Source: Leptodactylus fallax (taxonomy: Eukaryota > Chordata > Amphibia > Anura > Leptodactylidae). From it: 64,000 nucleotides of DNA. Positions 1 to 13,767 of the stretch are shown here, piece by piece (position 1 is the stretch's first letter; the number at the start of each line of letters is the position of its first letter). The translations under genes and the position numbers were made by a program. The notes under the pieces are model-generated. The model worked only from the letters and a program-made list of their open reading frames with translations, ran no database searches and was not told the DNA's origin. Location of the stretch: assembly GCA_947044405.1 (NCBI GenBank), contig CAMRHE010000012.1:8924001-8988000 (forward strand), read 5' to 3'.

Positions 1-2395
1 TTTACTATATCAAGCTGTCAGTGAGAAACAACTATGGAAACTCCAGGCACTACATCAATGCATTTCAGGTGTCTCCAGTTACCTCCTGGTAGACTATTGT
101 TTTTCCTTGTAGAAACATTATTTCAATATGACCATCGATTAGTAATAATTTATGTCTGTTTTTAGCTGTGATATATTTATGTATATCCTGGAAACTCCAC
201 CCAATTTTAAAGTCCACAATCAGCACACCATAGAAAAAAATTTGCCAACCTTTGGTCTAGGGGGAATAGGAAAAACTGGAATGACAGGTAGACAAAGATA
301 GGCAACAACCTAAAGTGACATCTTACCACCCATGACATGAGACACAATGAGTGCTTCCATCAGTACTGTGATGGAAGCATTTATTACTTATGGAGGTCTG
401 GAGAGCAAGCTGAGAGCTTGAATGCATTGCTCACCACTTTTAGGACCCTGCTGACCGGTCCTTCTCTGTTCTGGGTGCTCTGCACTGATATGATGTGTGC
501 GTCAATGCACACAACATCAAAATAACACCAGCAATTAGGGACATGACTCCATGCTCATCACTATGCATCATCATGTGTGTGGGCATACTGCACATATACT
601 GCACAACAGGCCTAAGGGAGCTTTATATGCTGCAGGGGCATTACACTGTGCAAAGTACATAAGGGGACATTATACTGTGCAGAGAGCATATGTGGGTATC
701 CTCCATACTTATACCAAACTTTGGTCAGTGACTGATGACAATGTCTGTAAAGCACTGTGGAATATGTTAGTGTTATGCAAGTTAGAGAACAAATAAGTGG
801 GGATATTAGCTAGTAGCTCTATGGAGCATTACTGACATCATAGAGAGAAGTCTTTTAGGAACTCCTCTATGAGCCACAGATGACAGTTATCAAGTGAGAA
901 TGGCTCTGGCTCCAACAGACTAGGCCATCCATGTACTACACTGTTATCTGTTCACTATACTGTGACAGCGAAAGCCAAGGGATTCCACAGTACCTATTTT
1001 CATGAGAAAGCCACCCATATTTTTGAGTATCTTCCTTTAAAACTAATTCTAGATCTATTTACTACTGTTATGTTATAGTTGCAAACCTCCCTCCCACGTC
1101 AATTTTATCTTGTCATCATTTTCTTTCATCTTTTCACGATTTTCTGAAAACTTTTGTATTTTTTTTTTTTTTATTGTTCCCAAAGTAACTAAATATCATA
1201 TGCAATCAAACATAATGCTGAATTGGTAAAGGGAGACTGAGGAATCTTTAACAATGCTGTTCAGTCAGGGACCAATCTGCGAATGAAAGTACATTTGAAG
1301 TAATGAAGCGTGGAATAAAGCAATCTAAGTGTAAATGAGGAATAGAGAGGATAAGTGAAATTGTTTCTATAGTGTAATCTGCAGAAACGTACAACATAGT
1401 TTTCAGACTCTCCCATACATAACCACCCCCCTAGTAATAAAGATAGTGGGATCTTTATTTTCTTTTTATCACAAAATTAGGATAATCATTTTACTTTGTG
1501 CTTTAGTTTATACTTAATATTCACTGCCTTTTGTAGTTATAGCTTTTACTCGCAATGCTTAAATTGTTTATCTAGTATGGAACAACACAACAGGTACAGC
1601 AAATAAATGATATCAGACAAAGGCCATACTACTCCAGACCACTGAACCTTTACATGCTTGGCTCTCCTTTTGACACACTGAATACATCATTATCCTCTGT
1701 TGGATGAGAGAGTACAGTAAAGAAAAAAAAAGACTGAATATTGCATTCATGTTTCCATATTCTAAAAACACTTTACCCTGGTAATTATCATTGCTAACTG
1801 CTTGTTTCTGGTTGATCAGAAAGATGGTCTTTTGGGGAGCTTTCACCGTTCTTACATTTATCACCAAGTACTATATGCAATCTATATGCATTCAAATATG
1901 TACTTGCAACATATGAGCCTGAGTAAACTAGATCAATCATGGCTGGCCATCGCACAGAGCACATGTCAATCTCCCCTCCTGCAGTGGGGATCACAAGTGA
2001 TCTGGCACTCATGACCTCCAGAAATTGTAATATTTAAAGTAAAGCAGTATGACTTAAACATTGCAATGTACTTTTATTATATGACTTTATGTTTGAAGCT
2101 TTTATTTGGTCACTAAATGCAATGCATACAGTATTATTTAGGAACTGTATGATGGTATTTAGTTAGTGCATGATATTGCTATTTAGGCAATCTACAATAT
2201 GTTCTGTTTGCAATGCGAGATTGCGGTAGCATTTCATAGCAGTATTATTTTAAGCAACAGTGTGGAAGTGTTATTTGATCAGCATATAGCATTGTTAGTT
2301 GGGCACCATGGTTATACTGTAGATGTACACAGCACATTAAATAGGGAAGGAACGGCACAGCTCACCATCCAAAGTAAGTAGGCCATGAGATCAGT
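1..2395. other. AT-rich noncoding DNA, no gene recognised
   Basis: Only short frames without recognisable motifs are present. Around 590-690 there are three imperfect copies of a motif with a core like cattatactgtgc. It resembles the minisatellite family seen later in the window, for example at 44780-46112. The rest looks like unique intergenic or intronic DNA with short homopolymer runs. Confidence 0.6.
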
Positions 2396-2712
2396 GTTTT
2401 TCAGCTAGGGTTCCCCTGACTTCTTTGAATCCTGGATTCCTTTCCAGGGGTTCCATGGAAGAGAGCAACAGTAAGTGCAATTACTTCTAAAGAAGAGATG
2501 TCACTTTTATTTATCCCATCAAAAATGCTTAGCATGGGGGTAGGGCAAAGCAGTCAACAATTCTCAAAATATAGCTTTGGGTGAGAATCATAAAATGCAT
2601 TACTCAACCTTACACCAAGCTTCTTTGAGGTGGTAGCAGAACAAGAACTCCAAAGGATCGGGAGCAAATTTTCAAGGGTTTCCCCATGGTAATAAGGCTG
2701 AAAATCCCCGTA
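2396..2712. mobile_element. Possible small inverted-repeat DNA element
   Basis: The left side reads tttttcagctagggttccc. The right side ends in a run of aagggtttcccc followed by ggctgaaaa, so the outer tttcagc and the inner agggttcc motifs are both inverted. No target duplication is obvious. This is what an old MITE-like element would look like, and I recall similar 'agggttcc' repeats in frog DNA, but the family is not assigned. Confidence 0.35.
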
Positions 2713-4712
2713 TAAAAATGGCCAATGTTATTTAAACGGTTAAAAATGTATTATGGCAGAGAAATACTGCCTTAGCTTGTAGTACAGGGGATAAGCTGTT
2801 ATTGCTATTTACTAGGAATGGGAATAAGATGTGTGTTTTGCTGACCAAGATTTGGGATGTTTTTCATCCCATAGTAAGTCCTTGGTTTCTATTGCCATAG
2901 TGACATACAAACAAACAGGAGCTCCGATGCACATCCTTAGCAGTTAATTATACTTGTATGTAATAAATCAGATCATTAATTTCAAGCCAATATGGGTCCT
3001 TTAATTTAATCTTCCAGCCAAAAAATCTCGAGCCCACTAAGCTTTATGTGCATTGCCATCCTTAGCAATGCGCAGCTTGACATTTAGACAATCGTCATTC
3101 AGCTGTGAAGTCTCAAAGGCTTTACTTCACTAATAATTTGAAACATTTTCCACAGACATTACTCAGTTTCTTGGCATTAGTCTATGTTTTTGAAAAAAAA
3201 AAACAAATTCTATTGATTCAAGGCATTCCTCGGGGGAAGTTAAGCATCTTTATGCAGCTGTAGCTCCCTGCTTTGCCCTCTTCCTAATTGCCATCCCGAC
3301 AGAATGCTTAATGGTAAAAAAAAAAAAAATGCTTCGATATGATGCTAGATATTATCTAGCCTTTTGCAGTATACTGATGCTATGACTTCTCATATTTCTA
3401 TTTAAATGAAAACAAATATATTAGGTTATCTCATTTTATTCAGTGTAGTGGAGTCATTATAATGCTTCTTCATTACAGCGTTATTGTTTTTTTAATTAAA
3501 CTGTTGTAAAGATTGTTTTGCATGAAATTTCACAGGCAGTTTAATGAATTGCAATTTTGCTTTACCGCCTTTCCTGGAAATTGCTGCTGTCAAATTCTTC
3601 ATAGAGATGAAATAGCCAGAACGGGATTTAATGAGTCTTTTATATGTATCAAGAATTTATTTGGAAAAATCTCACACCGTTATTACTTTTACTTATTTCC
3701 CATAATTTTTCTCATTTCAATTAATCTATATAGCCAACACCTCCAAGAGAGTGATGCATTTTCAATTTTTTTTCTCACTCCTCTCTGAATAGATCATCCT
3801 CAAAGGAAATATGAGCAGAATACAGGAAAAGGAGTACTTTTAAAAAGGTGTGTCAGATCCCACAAGTAACAGAAATGACAAATTACAGGTATACTTGTTA
3901 GTGAACTCAAATGTCCAAGTTAGTTTTTTTTTTCTTCAAAAAACATTTGTACTAAGTTTCATAGTTGTGGGAACCTCTAGCTTTTTCAACCTTGTTTTTT
4001 TTTAATGCTCTATTTATTCCCAATCTGCAGCAAAGTACTAGTGGAGTAAGCAGAGATCATTATTGGGCTTTGTCCTTTTCAATATTTTTAATTACTTTAT
4101 TGATCTTGTAGACGGTAGAAAATCCATATGTGCAGATTATGCTAAATTTTATAGGACAGTTGTATATTACGCAGGAAAATATGTTTGATCTGGCACATTA
4201 AAAAGAAGAGAAATAAAAGTCAGAAACCAATGCCAGGCAACTGCTTGTAAAGTAAATAAAATCTTGACCTGCACAAGTTAAAATCTAACATTTTACCTAC
4301 ATAAAACAATATTCATAATTTAATAATAATTTGTATATAGTATTGTGTACGCGTAATAGGTGGATCTACAGTATGTGGACATTTGACTCTTTTTCCCCAA
4401 GTATATACAATGTTATAGATCAACAGAGCTACAGAGGGTATTGGTGTCTGAGGTTTCCCAAAGGCTTTCTACCACATAAGAGGCACCAATATTACAAATG
4501 GCATATGGTAGATGGGGGACTTTATAACAGACTTTGCATCAGAAACCCACATTCAAATATAATAAAATAACTTTTCCTATGGACTTGAATGGGAGTCCCA
4601 TAAATCAAAGTAGAATTTTATAGACAAATACTATCCTTGCATCAATTAATGACCCCATGGCCCAAAGAAGATCTCTTATAACAACCCAAATGTCTTAGCT
4701 CCATTTAAATTG

Positions 4713-4767
<55 letters not shown>

Positions 4768-7700
4768 CATACTAGTAATACAGTATGTATCCCACATCTG
4801 GTCATATGACAATAACTCACGCTGGCCATATAATAATTACATAACCATACTATCATTAGAGTGAATGCCTGTCACAAAACATACTCATATATACACCAAC
4901 ACAGTTACTCCTATCAAGAGCTGACTATCTGAGCCACATACATACAATGGAACATCATTTTAACAAGGGACTCTCCACAAAAAGACCATGAGAAAGGCTA
5001 TACACGTCTCAGCCTTTCAAGTTAGAGTTCTCATGTTTCACTGACTGTATCTCATATTCAGTATTTATTGTACAGTACTGTCATCCATAATGCAATACAG
5101 ACAGGTAAAATAAATGGGGTTTGGATACAATACCAGACACTGCCGATATACAAAAGTGTTGCCACTTTTGGAATAAGTAGCTCAAAATTAATGTTTTTCT
5201 ATAGGGATATTACCTTTAAACAAGATAACAAAAATGTTTTATTATTTTGTATTATTTTGCTTTACAACTCCTCTTTACATACAGTATGTGCTGCTCCTTT
5301 TTGTACAATAAATTCAGCTCTTAAACTACTTTAAATGAATATTTTGTTAAAGCAAGAAGAAAACATTTCAACACTGTGTGCTGCGTTTAATCTGAAGTAT
5401 GTTTGCTCTTCATAAATCTTGTAATAACATATGTTTCCTTTTACAGTTGCGCTTGAAAGCATAGCAAAACACATACTTTAAATACATCAAACATATAAGG
5501 TTTTGTAAAGAAAAATGAAAATGCAAACACAGACAATTATGATGGCAGCACATTAAAGAAACCACAAGAACATGTCCGCTTTGATAGAAAGGCATCATCA
5601 TGCAAGGGTTTTCAACATAATTAGAAGATAACTTTAACAAAGCCTGAAAATATCCACCACCTTGCATGTAATTCAGTACTGTTACAACCAGTGTTTGTGG
5701 CAATTGCACTGTCTATAAGCCTACTAGCTCCCACTACACTTGCCACTCCCCTTTCCTGCCCTCTTCCCTGTTATTATGCTTCTGTGATCACACCCCAATG
5801 ACATAGCACAGAGACTACCTGCTTGAGTCAGTGCCAATGCAGCTGTAATCACAGGACTAGTAGGTTTTCTCTACAGTGATATAAACAGCGTATCATTTCT
5901 CATTTTCAAGTTATTTTCTCTTTCCCTCTTTCTCTTCCTGCAGATGACATCAACAGGGAGTAAGTAAAGTACTGCAGTAAGTTATCTCCTCCTACTTTAC
6001 AGCACATTAAAATAATTGCAGCCTGCAACTGAATGAAGTTAATTTTCAGAATTAGGGCTGTATTGAAAGCACATACTATGCACTAAGTCTGGATACATCT
6101 CCATTTAGTCAATAGAGGTCATGTTTCTGCAGTAAGCAAAATGAAAAAAATAAATTATATCTGGTATGAAACATTAATGAAGATCCCAACCAATTTTGCT
6201 AACGCACACACATAAAAAAAAATTCAGAAAAAAGAGTTTCAGCTTTACTAAATGTTCTTTTGTTCACTTTGCTTTTTGGCAGTAGCAGTGAACAATCCTA
6301 GAGTCCTGGTGTTCAGTAATGTAGGCTGTTTGGGCAAATATAGTGCACACTATGTTTTGCTAGAATCCAAGTTCTGCAACCATAGGAGATAGTTCCATAG
6401 TAGACCAAATAATACAACTATTTAAGGACCAAATAATACCTCTATAGTCCACACCATGATGAAATATTACTGCTACATAATGATGTGATACCACAAATAT
6501 TACCATCACATATTGATTGGTAACCATTGGTCATTGGTTCCCACTATACCTTGGCCAGATATTATTTCACATACTAATATGGTGACACAATCACATACTA
6601 CAAATGCATAGTAATTGTATACCACCATAACATAGGATAATATAATAATTAAATCATACTGTAAATAAATGAAAACAACTAATATTACCACTATACTGAA
6701 ACTGAATAATAATGTCATACTATGAACATATAGTGGTCACATATGTGCTCTGCACAGACATTTTGCAGGATATCATCATGCTGTAGTTCTGACAAGTACA
6801 TATAGTAAACTCAGTATAGTTTAACTATCAGACATCTTTAGTTCCATGTCTTCAAACTTCTTTCAAGTGCTATTTTGCTGGTGCCCCATTAAAGTGCAAC
6901 CGAGACACATCCTTCTCAACCTGCCTCTATTTTGGGATGGCAGGAGTTTTGAAGTGGAACATGTTGTACAGCATTGCTCCTCTGTTTTCCGAGTGCTATA
7001 CTAAATAACAGTACTGTAATAGAATGCAGTAAAAGGATGTCTCATACTGTTAGCGATCCCTCTCATAGTACTACATACTACATTATAAACTGTGCAGATA
7101 CCTATCTAGGTATTGCACTTCAAGTGCCTATGGTAAAATATAGGCATGTTTAGAACAGATAACCAATTACTTATTAAATTCTAGATTATAAAACTAAATT
7201 TACTCATTATGGTAGGAATCCTAAGAGGCTGTTAAATGCATGTCTCTAAGCATTGTACCTCCTAGCTAATGGAAGAAGTTGTTTGTTAATGCCTGTTCTT
7301 CCTTGGTAAACCGTAAGTTCCTTCATTTGCAACCCTGTCTCCTGAGTCACATTCCTGCACTTACCATCAAGGGCACTCCAACCACCAAAAGGCTCAGGGA
7401 AACTTTCCAATAGGAAGTGCCCTGGGGAATGCTACTACCACTATTATACACCCTACAGGCCTCTTTCTGCATTGCAACAACCATTTGATGAGTTCTGGAG
7501 GATCTGGTAAAGTTCCTTGCCACCATGACCGCACATGCTACTATCTCCAACTTTCTGGTCTTCCTCTTATGGGCTACTGCAGATGCCAACCCAGGAATAT
7601 ATAGTGGTACTACTGCTTTTCACTAAGTCTAAGGCAGAACTAAATGTTTTGATTTCAGTTTTCCCCAACACACTGATAACTTCACAAAAAGGATAACTTA

Positions 7701-8900
7701 GTGCCTATGTAAATGGCAAACTCAGAGAAACAGCAGTAATATTGTTTGCTTCTTTTAGCTCAGCTACAACACATTCATACCACTTATATGCCAACTTGTA
7801 AAAGTAATTGGTTTTATTATTGAAAACAGATCTTTCAGCAAGTTATGCACTCACAATTTTATAGCTCTGTACTTCATAAAATAACATTTTTTTTTCCACA
7901 ATGCATTGTTTGTGTTTATGATCTGTGGCTTGAATAAAGATCAGACCAAAAATGGGTCTACAGAATTTCCAACTATTTAGTTTAAAACAAGACCAACAAT
8001 CACAATAGTATGGTCAGAGCTTGATGTTCTGTTGGGTAGTGCTCCATGCAATATTGTATTACAAAGGTCTTCAATAGAAGCAATGTGCTGCGTAATCTAG
8101 TATCTAAAAACAGCATGTTACAAGTAATAATGAGAGAATCCATATCAATTTATGAAAAAAACCTATAACTGACACTAGAGACATACAGAAGTACTTCAAG
8201 ACTGATAGTTTTGTATGAGTGCTGTGTTATGACCAAGGTCTTACACAGTGACAAGCTGTGGAGCCATTATCTAGCAATGGTTGGAATGCCACATGTTTCT
8301 GAGGTCTGCATTAACATGTACTCTTTAAGTTTGGCTTGTCTATATTTATACTAGACTTAGATTTTGCTGAATAGACAGCTATTTTTATGAACATCTAAGT
8401 TTGTCTTATAGCACAAGCAGACGACTATGCAAACCTCATCTCTTAAAATAACTCATAGCGGAATAGAAAATTCCCATATGCATCACTGCAGTCAAAAGAA
8501 ACCCCACGCTAAAGCCTTTTAAATCCGTTTAAGCATTTTGTGATACTGTGCACCACAAATGTACATTCTGTTAACATATACCACCAATTTTTATATAGTG
8601 CATGTAACTAATGACTTTCTAACAAAAATAAGTGTATCTCTTTTACTTATAGGTGCAGTCCAGAATGATAAAAATATGCCTGTTTTTCCAGAAAAAGTGC
8701 CACTTTTTCCCATGTGTGCTACTCTAGAAGACTGGGCAGGCACTGGGAGTACCATGAGCTGGGTAAATATACGGACCTGTGGTTAGTTTAGCGCCCCAAA
8801 CAGACCTGACAGGACCCCTATCATACTTTCCATATATGCCATAAATGTATTAATTTATTTATTGTACCATTACTATAGGTTTTCAACTTTAGTATAAACT
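2713..8900. other. Long AT-rich noncoding stretch, no gene recognised
   Basis: Six kilobases without a convincing coding frame. Frames of up to about 100 codons occur on both strands, but their composition is typical of AT-rich noncoding DNA and no domain is recognised. The segment 3000-3330 has a more mixed composition, with CAGCTG and TAAT cores, and is noted as a possible conserved noncoding block. No RNA gene or promoter is visible. Confidence 0.55.
4717..4766. repeat. (TA)n microsatellite
   Basis: Uninterrupted alternation of T and A for about 50 bases. Confidence 0.95.
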
Positions 8901-8901
8901 G

Positions 8902-8946
<45 letters not shown>
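8902..8946. repeat. (TAA)n tract at the LINE 3' end
   Basis: About 15 uninterrupted ATA/TAA units. The tract directly follows, on the minus strand, the end of the LINE 3' UTR. That end reads ATTTCCCC..GGGGACTATTAAAGGA-like, a form typical of L2-type LINE 3' ends that terminate in short tandem repeats. It is best read as the element's tail and not as an independent microsatellite. Confidence 0.85.
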
Positions 8947-9095
8947 GTCCTTTAATAGTCCCACAATGGGGAAATTCAGTGTGTTATAGCAGCAAAGATA
9001 AGCAGATACAAATACAAATTCAACATGTACAGGAATGTTCCAAGGTGAGAGGCATTACATTAATAGCAGACAGACAGATAGGACGTAGCAGAGGA

Positions 9096-9112
9096 GGGGG
9101 GGGGGGGGGGGG
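9096..9112. repeat. 17-base G homopolymer in the LINE 3' UTR
   Basis: Seventeen consecutive G on the plus strand, C on the LINE sense strand, 23 bases past the ORF2 stop. Confidence 0.9.
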
Positions 9113-9134
9113 ATTTAACAGGCAGAGAGATATT

Positions 9135-11474
9135 TCAGTTCTCTGTGTGTAATGATCTCCGCTTAGGTCGGTGTTGGTTGTACAGCCTAACCGCGGTGGG
9201 GAGGAAAGACTTCCGATAGCGCTCCTTCTCACACCTAGGGTGGAGCAGTCGGTCACTGACAGTACTGCTCAGCGCGATCACAGTCTCATGCATGGGATGG
9301 GACTTCTTCTTCTGCATGGAGCTCACCATGGACAGTATCCTTCTGTCACCCACCACCTGCACTGGGTCCAGTGGGCTCCCCAGGACAGAGCTGGCCTTTC
9401 TAATCAGCTTGTCAAGTTTATTTCTGTCCCTGGTTGATATACTGCTCCCCCAGCAGGCCACTCCAAAGAAGATGGCTGATGCCACTACCGAGTTGAAGAA
9501 AGTTCTAAGAAGTGCCCCCCGAATTCCAAAGGCTCTCAGTTTCCTAAGAAGGTAGAGCCTGCTGTGGCCCTTCCTGTACAGGGCCTCCATATGATCTGCC
9601 CAGTCAAGCTTATTATTAAGGAGCAAACCCAGGTACTTATAGGTGTTCACAATCTCGATGCCCGTCCCCAGGATGTCCACTGGTTTAGGAGGGCTTCTGC
9701 CTTTGCGGAAGTCCACCACCATCTCCTTGGTCTTCCCTGCGTTAATCTTCAGGTGGTTCCGGTGGCACCAGTCCACAAAGTCCTGGTTCAGTTCTCTGTA
9801 ATCCCTGTCATGATCATCTGTGATGAGATCCACTATTGCAGAGTCATCAGAATACTTCTGTAGGTAGCAGCTGGATGAGTTGCACCTAAAATCTGCAGTG
9901 TACAGTGTGAAGAGGAAAGGGGCGAGAACCGTACCCTGAGGTGCCCCCGTATTACAGATCACGGTACCTGACACACAGTCTCGGGCTCTCACGTATTGAG
10001 GTCGATTTGTGAGGTAGTCTAGGATCCAGTTGGAGAGATGGTGGTCCACTCCAGCAAGGCCCAGCTTGACCCTCAATAACCTGGGCTGTATGGTGTTAAA
10101 AGCACTGGAGAAGTCAAAGAACATTATTCTCACTGTGTTCCCTGGTTTCTCCAGGTGAGACAGAGCCCTGTGCAGAAGATGGATGATGGCATCATCTACC
10201 CCAATGCCCGGCCGATAAGCAAACTGGAGGGGGTCCATAGCGGGGCACACTAGAGGGCGGAGATGTGTGAGAACCAATCTCTCCAAGATCTTCATCAGGT
10301 GGGATGTCAATGCTACAGGTCTGTAGTCGTTGAGGTCCATAGGGTGGGGTTTCTTTGGAACTGGTACCACACAAGAAGATTTCCATAATTCAGGGACTAT
10401 TTCCTGCCTCAGGCTCATATTATACATATATGTAATTATACCACACAGCTGGTCCCCGCAAGTCTTAATTAGCCTTGCACTGATGTCATCTGGCCCTGCG
10501 GCTTTCCTCGCCTTGATCTTTTTCATCTCCTTCCTCACCTGGGCCCGTGTGAAGGTCAGACTGTGGCCAGATAAAGACGGATTTCTGGATTTACTGGTCT
10601 GTTGGGAAGTGGCCGCATGGGGAGAAGTCATTGTGGTGGGGGAAGCTGAAGGACATACTGGGGTGGGAGGAGCTGGTGTGTGATCAAATCTGTTGAAGAA
10701 TAGGTTTAGTTCATTAAGCCAATTAACATCTGCCTCAATCTGGCAGACAGACTGTTTATGACCCGAAATTGACTTAAGCCCCTCCCAGACCCCCCTTATG
10801 TCTTTTCTTTCCATTTGCTTTTCCATTTTTTCTTTATAACTGGCTTTTCCCTGCCTGATTTGATGCCTCAGCTCCTTTTGTACTTCCCTCAACCCCTCCT
10901 TATCTCTTGTCCTGAATGCCATCTTTTTCTCCTTAAGTAGTGTTTTTATATCAGAGTTAATCCATGGTTTGTTATTGGAGAAGCACCTCATCACTTTTGT
11001 GGGTACTGTGTTGTCCACACAAAAATTAATGTAGTCTGTTATGCAGTGTGTGAGTCCTTCTATATCTTCTCCATAAGAATCCTGCAGCACTTCCCATGCG
11101 GTTGTGTCAAAACAATCCCTCAGAGCCTCATCACTCTCCTCGGACCATATCCTCACTGTGCGGGTGACAGCTGGTTCTCTACGTACAAGTGGCTTGTACA
11201 CAGGTCGGAGATGTACTAGGTTGTGATCCGATCTCCCCAGGGGCGGTAGGGCTGATGAGTTATATGCCTCCCTCACGTTGGCAAAGAACAAGTCCAGTGT
11301 TTTGTTGTCTCTTGTGTGGCAGGTTACATACTGTGTGATACTGGGCAGTGTGGATGATGGAGAGGCATGGTTGAAATCACCCGACAGAAGAAAGAGGGCC
11401 TGGGGATGTTTTAACTGTAACTGGCTCAGCGTGGCTTGTAGGACCTCACAGGCAGTGTCAGCTTTCGCAGAGGG
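9135..11474 (-). pseudogene. LINE ORF2: C-terminal endonuclease part plus reverse transcriptase
   Basis: This frame carries the last third of the endonuclease, including the SGDFNH and GRSDHNLV motifs that hold catalytic residues of APE-type nucleases. A Lys-rich linker follows (KPWINSDIKTLLKEKK and onward). Next is a complete reverse transcriptase: DYRPVALTS, the FFDFSSAFNT motif with the first catalytic Asp, TGAPQGTVLAPFLF, and the active-site box YSDD in place of the usual YADD. The C-terminal region ends near the stop at 9135. The open frame runs from the frameshift at about 11474 for roughly 780 codons without a stop, so the reverse transcriptase itself looks undamaged. There is no plausible independent start codon. 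The enzyme would copy element RNA onto nicked chromosomal DNA. It is listed as a pseudogene because it is severed from its own N-terminus. Confidence 0.88.
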
Positions 11475-11839
11475 GGGACATATGCAGTTATCACGATGAC
11501 ATGTGATAGTTCCCTTGGTAGGTAGAAAGGTCTCATGCTCACAGCTAATAGTTCAATGTCCTTACAGCAAGTTTGCTCCTTAATCACAATGTGCCTAGGA
11601 TTACACCATCTATTATTCACAAACATTGCCAGCCCTCCTCCTTTCTTCTTACCGCTCTCCCTTGTCCTGTCTGCCCGAAGGAGTTTAAAACCATCCAAGG
11701 AGACCAGAGGGTCAGGAGTAACTTCAGTGAGCCAAGTCTCTGTAAGTAGCATCATGCTGCACGCCCGAAACTCCTGATTATGCCTGGTGAGCGCTGTTAG
11801 TTCATCCATCTTGTTTGCAAGAGATCTCACATTGCCCAT
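11475..11839 (-). pseudogene. LINE ORF2: N-terminal APE endonuclease part
   Basis: The frame begins MGNVRSLANKMDELTAL and contains LLTETWL, the conserved Glu region of APE-type endonucleases, then GGGLAMFVNNRWC and VITAYVPP. It leaves the correct frame at a run of six C (plus-strand G run at 11472-11477), where the sequence would need one more base to join the downstream frame that continues with SGDFNH. Past that point the frame stops at 11426. The start shown is only the first Met of this fragment. In related LINEs the reading frame continues upstream of GNVRSLANK, and here the upstream part (to about 12250) is in a different frame. A homopolymer indel of this kind could also be an assembly error. 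Confidence 0.85.
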
Positions 11840-12250
11840 GATGATGGAGGGAACAGCTGGTCGGTAATGCCTCTTTTAATCCTCTGAAGAGTACCAGCTC
11901 TGCATCCCCTCACCCGCTTTTTCTTTCTCCAAATCTCGCGGGGGATGTGTGACCAGATGGTATGCCGCCCTGCTGTGCCTCTGAGCTGCAGAATTTCCTC
12001 TCTTGTATAGACAAAGGAATTGTCTGCATACACAAAAGATCCCATTTTCAAGCAGAACAAAAAGACAGATAAAAAACAAAAAAAAAGTATCACAAGGGTC
12101 CAAGTCTTTGTGTGTGTTTCTTCATAGTGCAAAGTCCTTAAGTAGAGAGGTACAAAACGAGACATAGAAAGAAAAATAAGATAGAGAGTCTCAGAGCTGC
12201 TGTAGCTGGCAGCCACTCCAGCGGCGCCATCTTGGTGTTTTCCTTTCCCT

Positions 12251-13767
12251 TCTATTTGTAACCAATGCATTCACCTGTTTGTTAGTTATACCGGTGCTTT
12301 TCGCCTAGGTCACCCAGTTTTCTCAGGTTACTAAGTGACCAATATGTCTAATTATGTAACAATTGATCGCTTGACAATCATTTCTCCAAAGCTAGGTGGA
12401 CTGATCATTCTGAAGTCTGAAAAGATGATGCTCATCTTATTGTACAAAAACCTTTATGTTTAAGATACAATCTAGTGTCACAGAAGGAGAAGTTGAAGTC
12501 CTTCTTTTATATTTTCCATTCCTTTTGAATCCACTTTTGGTTTTAGAGCAGGGGGGCAACTTGGAAAAATGGAAAGGGTGCATGCATACGTGCGCCCAGG
12601 AGCCTTCGGGGACCCATAAGTTATATCTTCCCAATATGAGGACACCAGTTCTATAAATCACATCACAGTTACATCACAGTTGGGATCCTTCAAAAAGACT
12701 ATGAGGGCATTTATTAAACCTTTTGCAACTATTGTCTTCTAATTCTTCCCCTTTTTTAAAGGTTTATGCTGCGTGCGCAATATTTATCATGTGTTTGTGA
12801 CTACCATTAAGGCTTTTACACAAGGCCCATCACTTTGTTATTCTGAAATTCAGCATGGTATATCTGTAACATGACATTAAAAAAGGTGTGAAAAGGGGGC
12901 AACTGCAGCCAGTACCTGGGCAGTATAAAAAAAAAAAAAAAAAAGACAGAAATATCTGTCAACAATGAAATCACAACTTCCATGAGGTGAATTTTGCGCA
13001 AATTTATGATGCAATTGTGCCTTTTTATTGAAATAGGTGCACAAATTGATGAGGTATAAAAAAGCGTAAAATATTTGTGCAACTAACAAATGACCCCCTA
13101 TGTGTGACACGAGCATAATGCTGAAAATGTACATGAAATAACCTTCGATTGCATGTTTGTCCAACAGTTATCTTTCCAAAATCTTTCATCTAGATACACA
13201 CTTGGCTAAGCAAGCAATCCAAGCCACAGTTAGACCACTCTAGCAACACATAAACACATAAAGGTAACATTAGAAACAATAGTGATAACTAGTAGATATG
13301 GTAAAATATTCTTGTCTTCAAATTTCCATACATCTACCACTTACATTAGCTATTTCAATTATTTAATGTTGACTATTACGGTATATACTCTTTTTTGGAA
13401 AATTAAACAGATACAATAAAACAAGAGTACAATTTGTGCTCAGATAAGCAAAAAGGAAATCAAGACTTCATAACAAAAGACCAAAACAGATGGTCAATAA
13501 ACAATGGATAATATAACACAAAATCCCAATCCCCACTCTCCCCTATCACTACGTGCAGTAGAAAATAAATCAGTTACACCAACGAGATAGGTTGTGAACT
13601 ATGTAAAACTTCCAAAGATTACCATGTCGTATCTTGAAAACAGTCCTATAACAACCTTCTAATATACAAAAGTCTTGAACTTATAAACGGACCTAATGAT
13701 TGGAAGAATTGCCTTGTCAGTTTGTCTTTATGCAGGGTCATATTCAACCAATGTATATGAAATATAT
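12251..13767. other. Noncoding AT-rich DNA, no gene recognised
   Basis: Between the LINE and the next Tc1-like element. It holds an A-rich run near 12927-12943 and no recognisable gene, repeat family or RNA. Short frames on the minus strand (88-95 codons) are low-complexity and hydrophobic without motifs. Confidence 0.55.

Larger units (their letters stand above)
8902..12250 (-). mobile_element. Non-LTR retrotransposon, L2/Rex-type (CR1 superfamily), frameshifted
   Basis: A nearly full-length LINE on the minus strand. From its 5' end at about 12250 it has a short GC-rich leader containing caagatggcgcc. A degraded N-terminal part follows with a 'YTREEILQLRG' motif. Then come an APE-type endonuclease (11839 down to about 11475), a reverse transcriptase (to 9135), a short 3' UTR with a 17-G run, and a (TAA)n tail. 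At least two frameshifts break the frame, one between the N-terminal part and the endonuclease and one inside the endonuclease. The clade call (L2 or Rex-like) comes from the domain order, the GNVRSLANK start motif and the repeat-type tail. It is made from memory, without alignment. No target site duplication was identified. Confidence 0.85.

Noticed and set aside
8559..8786. Possible exon with a cttatag acceptor and a gggtaaat donor
   Set aside because: The frame is short, lacks any recognisable protein motif and has no partner exons. Splice-like strings are common in AT-rich DNA.
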